Of a stretch of 64,000 bases of DNA, positions 63,982-64,000 are shown piece by piece. The DNA comes from an uncultured Roseovarius sp. (GTDB lineage: Bacteria > Pseudomonadota > Alphaproteobacteria > Rhodobacterales > Rhodobacteraceae), in assembly GCF_947489715.1 (NCBI RefSeq), contig NZ_CANLER010000005.1, forward strand, positions 62,001 through 126,000, written 5' to 3'. The notes under the pieces are model-generated. The model was not told the origin of the DNA. It did no database searches and worked only from the letters and a program-made list of their open reading frames with translations. Numbering within the stretch: the first letter of the stretch is position 1; each line of letters starts with the position of its first letter. The translations under genes were made by a program, and so were the position numbers.

Positions 63982-64000
63982 GGAGAGACCCTGTTGGTGT

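Overview
The window reads as a chromosomal segment of a roseobacter-group alphaproteobacterium (order Rhodobacterales, probably marine). The signs are a GC-rich composition, a his gene cluster in the order hisB-H-A-F-E with unrelated genes between, CarD, MmcB, an RpoH-type sigma factor, DUF6324-, DUF6434- and DUF6476-type proteins, a VPLPA-CTERM surface protein, a GTTC-N7-GTTC LexA box and a tRNA-His with an A73 discriminator. No phage, CRISPR array, rRNA or complete insertion sequence is visible. The only mobile trace is one short MITE-like element near 57.3 kb.

Layout. 0-5.2 kb: histidine biosynthesis (3' end of hisB, hisH, hisA, hisF, hisE), with a glutaminase gene starting on the base after the hisH stop and two antisense periplasmic-protein genes between his genes. 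5.2-8.6 kb: a CoA-binding protein, a candidate small RNA, a zinc-ribbon protein, RlmB, tRNA-Tyr and a LysR regulator. 8.7-13.6 kb: a sodium/solute symporter with a 39-residue partner protein, then an ArgE-type deacetylase, a maleate-isomerase/racemase-type enzyme and a PhyH-type dioxygenase. 13.9-22.9 kb: a complete oligopeptide-type ABC transporter, a formylglycine sulfatase/phosphonate monoester hydrolase and a GT-A glycosyltransferase-like protein. 23-31 kb: MetY, a membrane protein combining GspL/PilM-like and PilP/GspC-like parts, a Kef-type antiporter, CobT and CobS.

31-49.7 kb is mostly housekeeping: CarD, FdxA, an S4 protein, a SUV3-like helicase, a TPR protein, SCP2 and lysophospholipase-like proteins, an FAH enzyme, a DNA-repair exonuclease-ligase pair, M3 peptidase, RpoH, RluD, tRNA-His, SOS-regulated MmcB and an ECF sigma/anti-sigma pair. 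50-52.3 kb: nusB-ribH-ribB, the RibB protein carrying a dead GTP cyclohydrolase II half. 52.6-53.3 kb: a VPLPA-CTERM surface protein. 53.6-61.6 kb: a GlxA-type regulator, a homocysteine S-methyltransferase, a flavin monooxygenase, a BCCT transporter, a two-domain substrate-binding lipoprotein and a Usp protein, which I read as uptake and use of a methylated osmolyte. The right edge holds small hypothetical genes and the small subunit of a B12-dependent glycerol/diol dehydratase whose operon continues outside.

The most unusual feature is the BCCT transporter followed by a protein that fuses an OpuAC-type and a TAXI-type binding domain between an N-terminal lipid anchor and a C-terminal membrane helix, with a Usp gene behind it. 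BCCT carriers are not known to use binding proteins, so this may be a binding-protein-assisted secondary transporter. All functional statements come from reading motifs and context; no database search was run.
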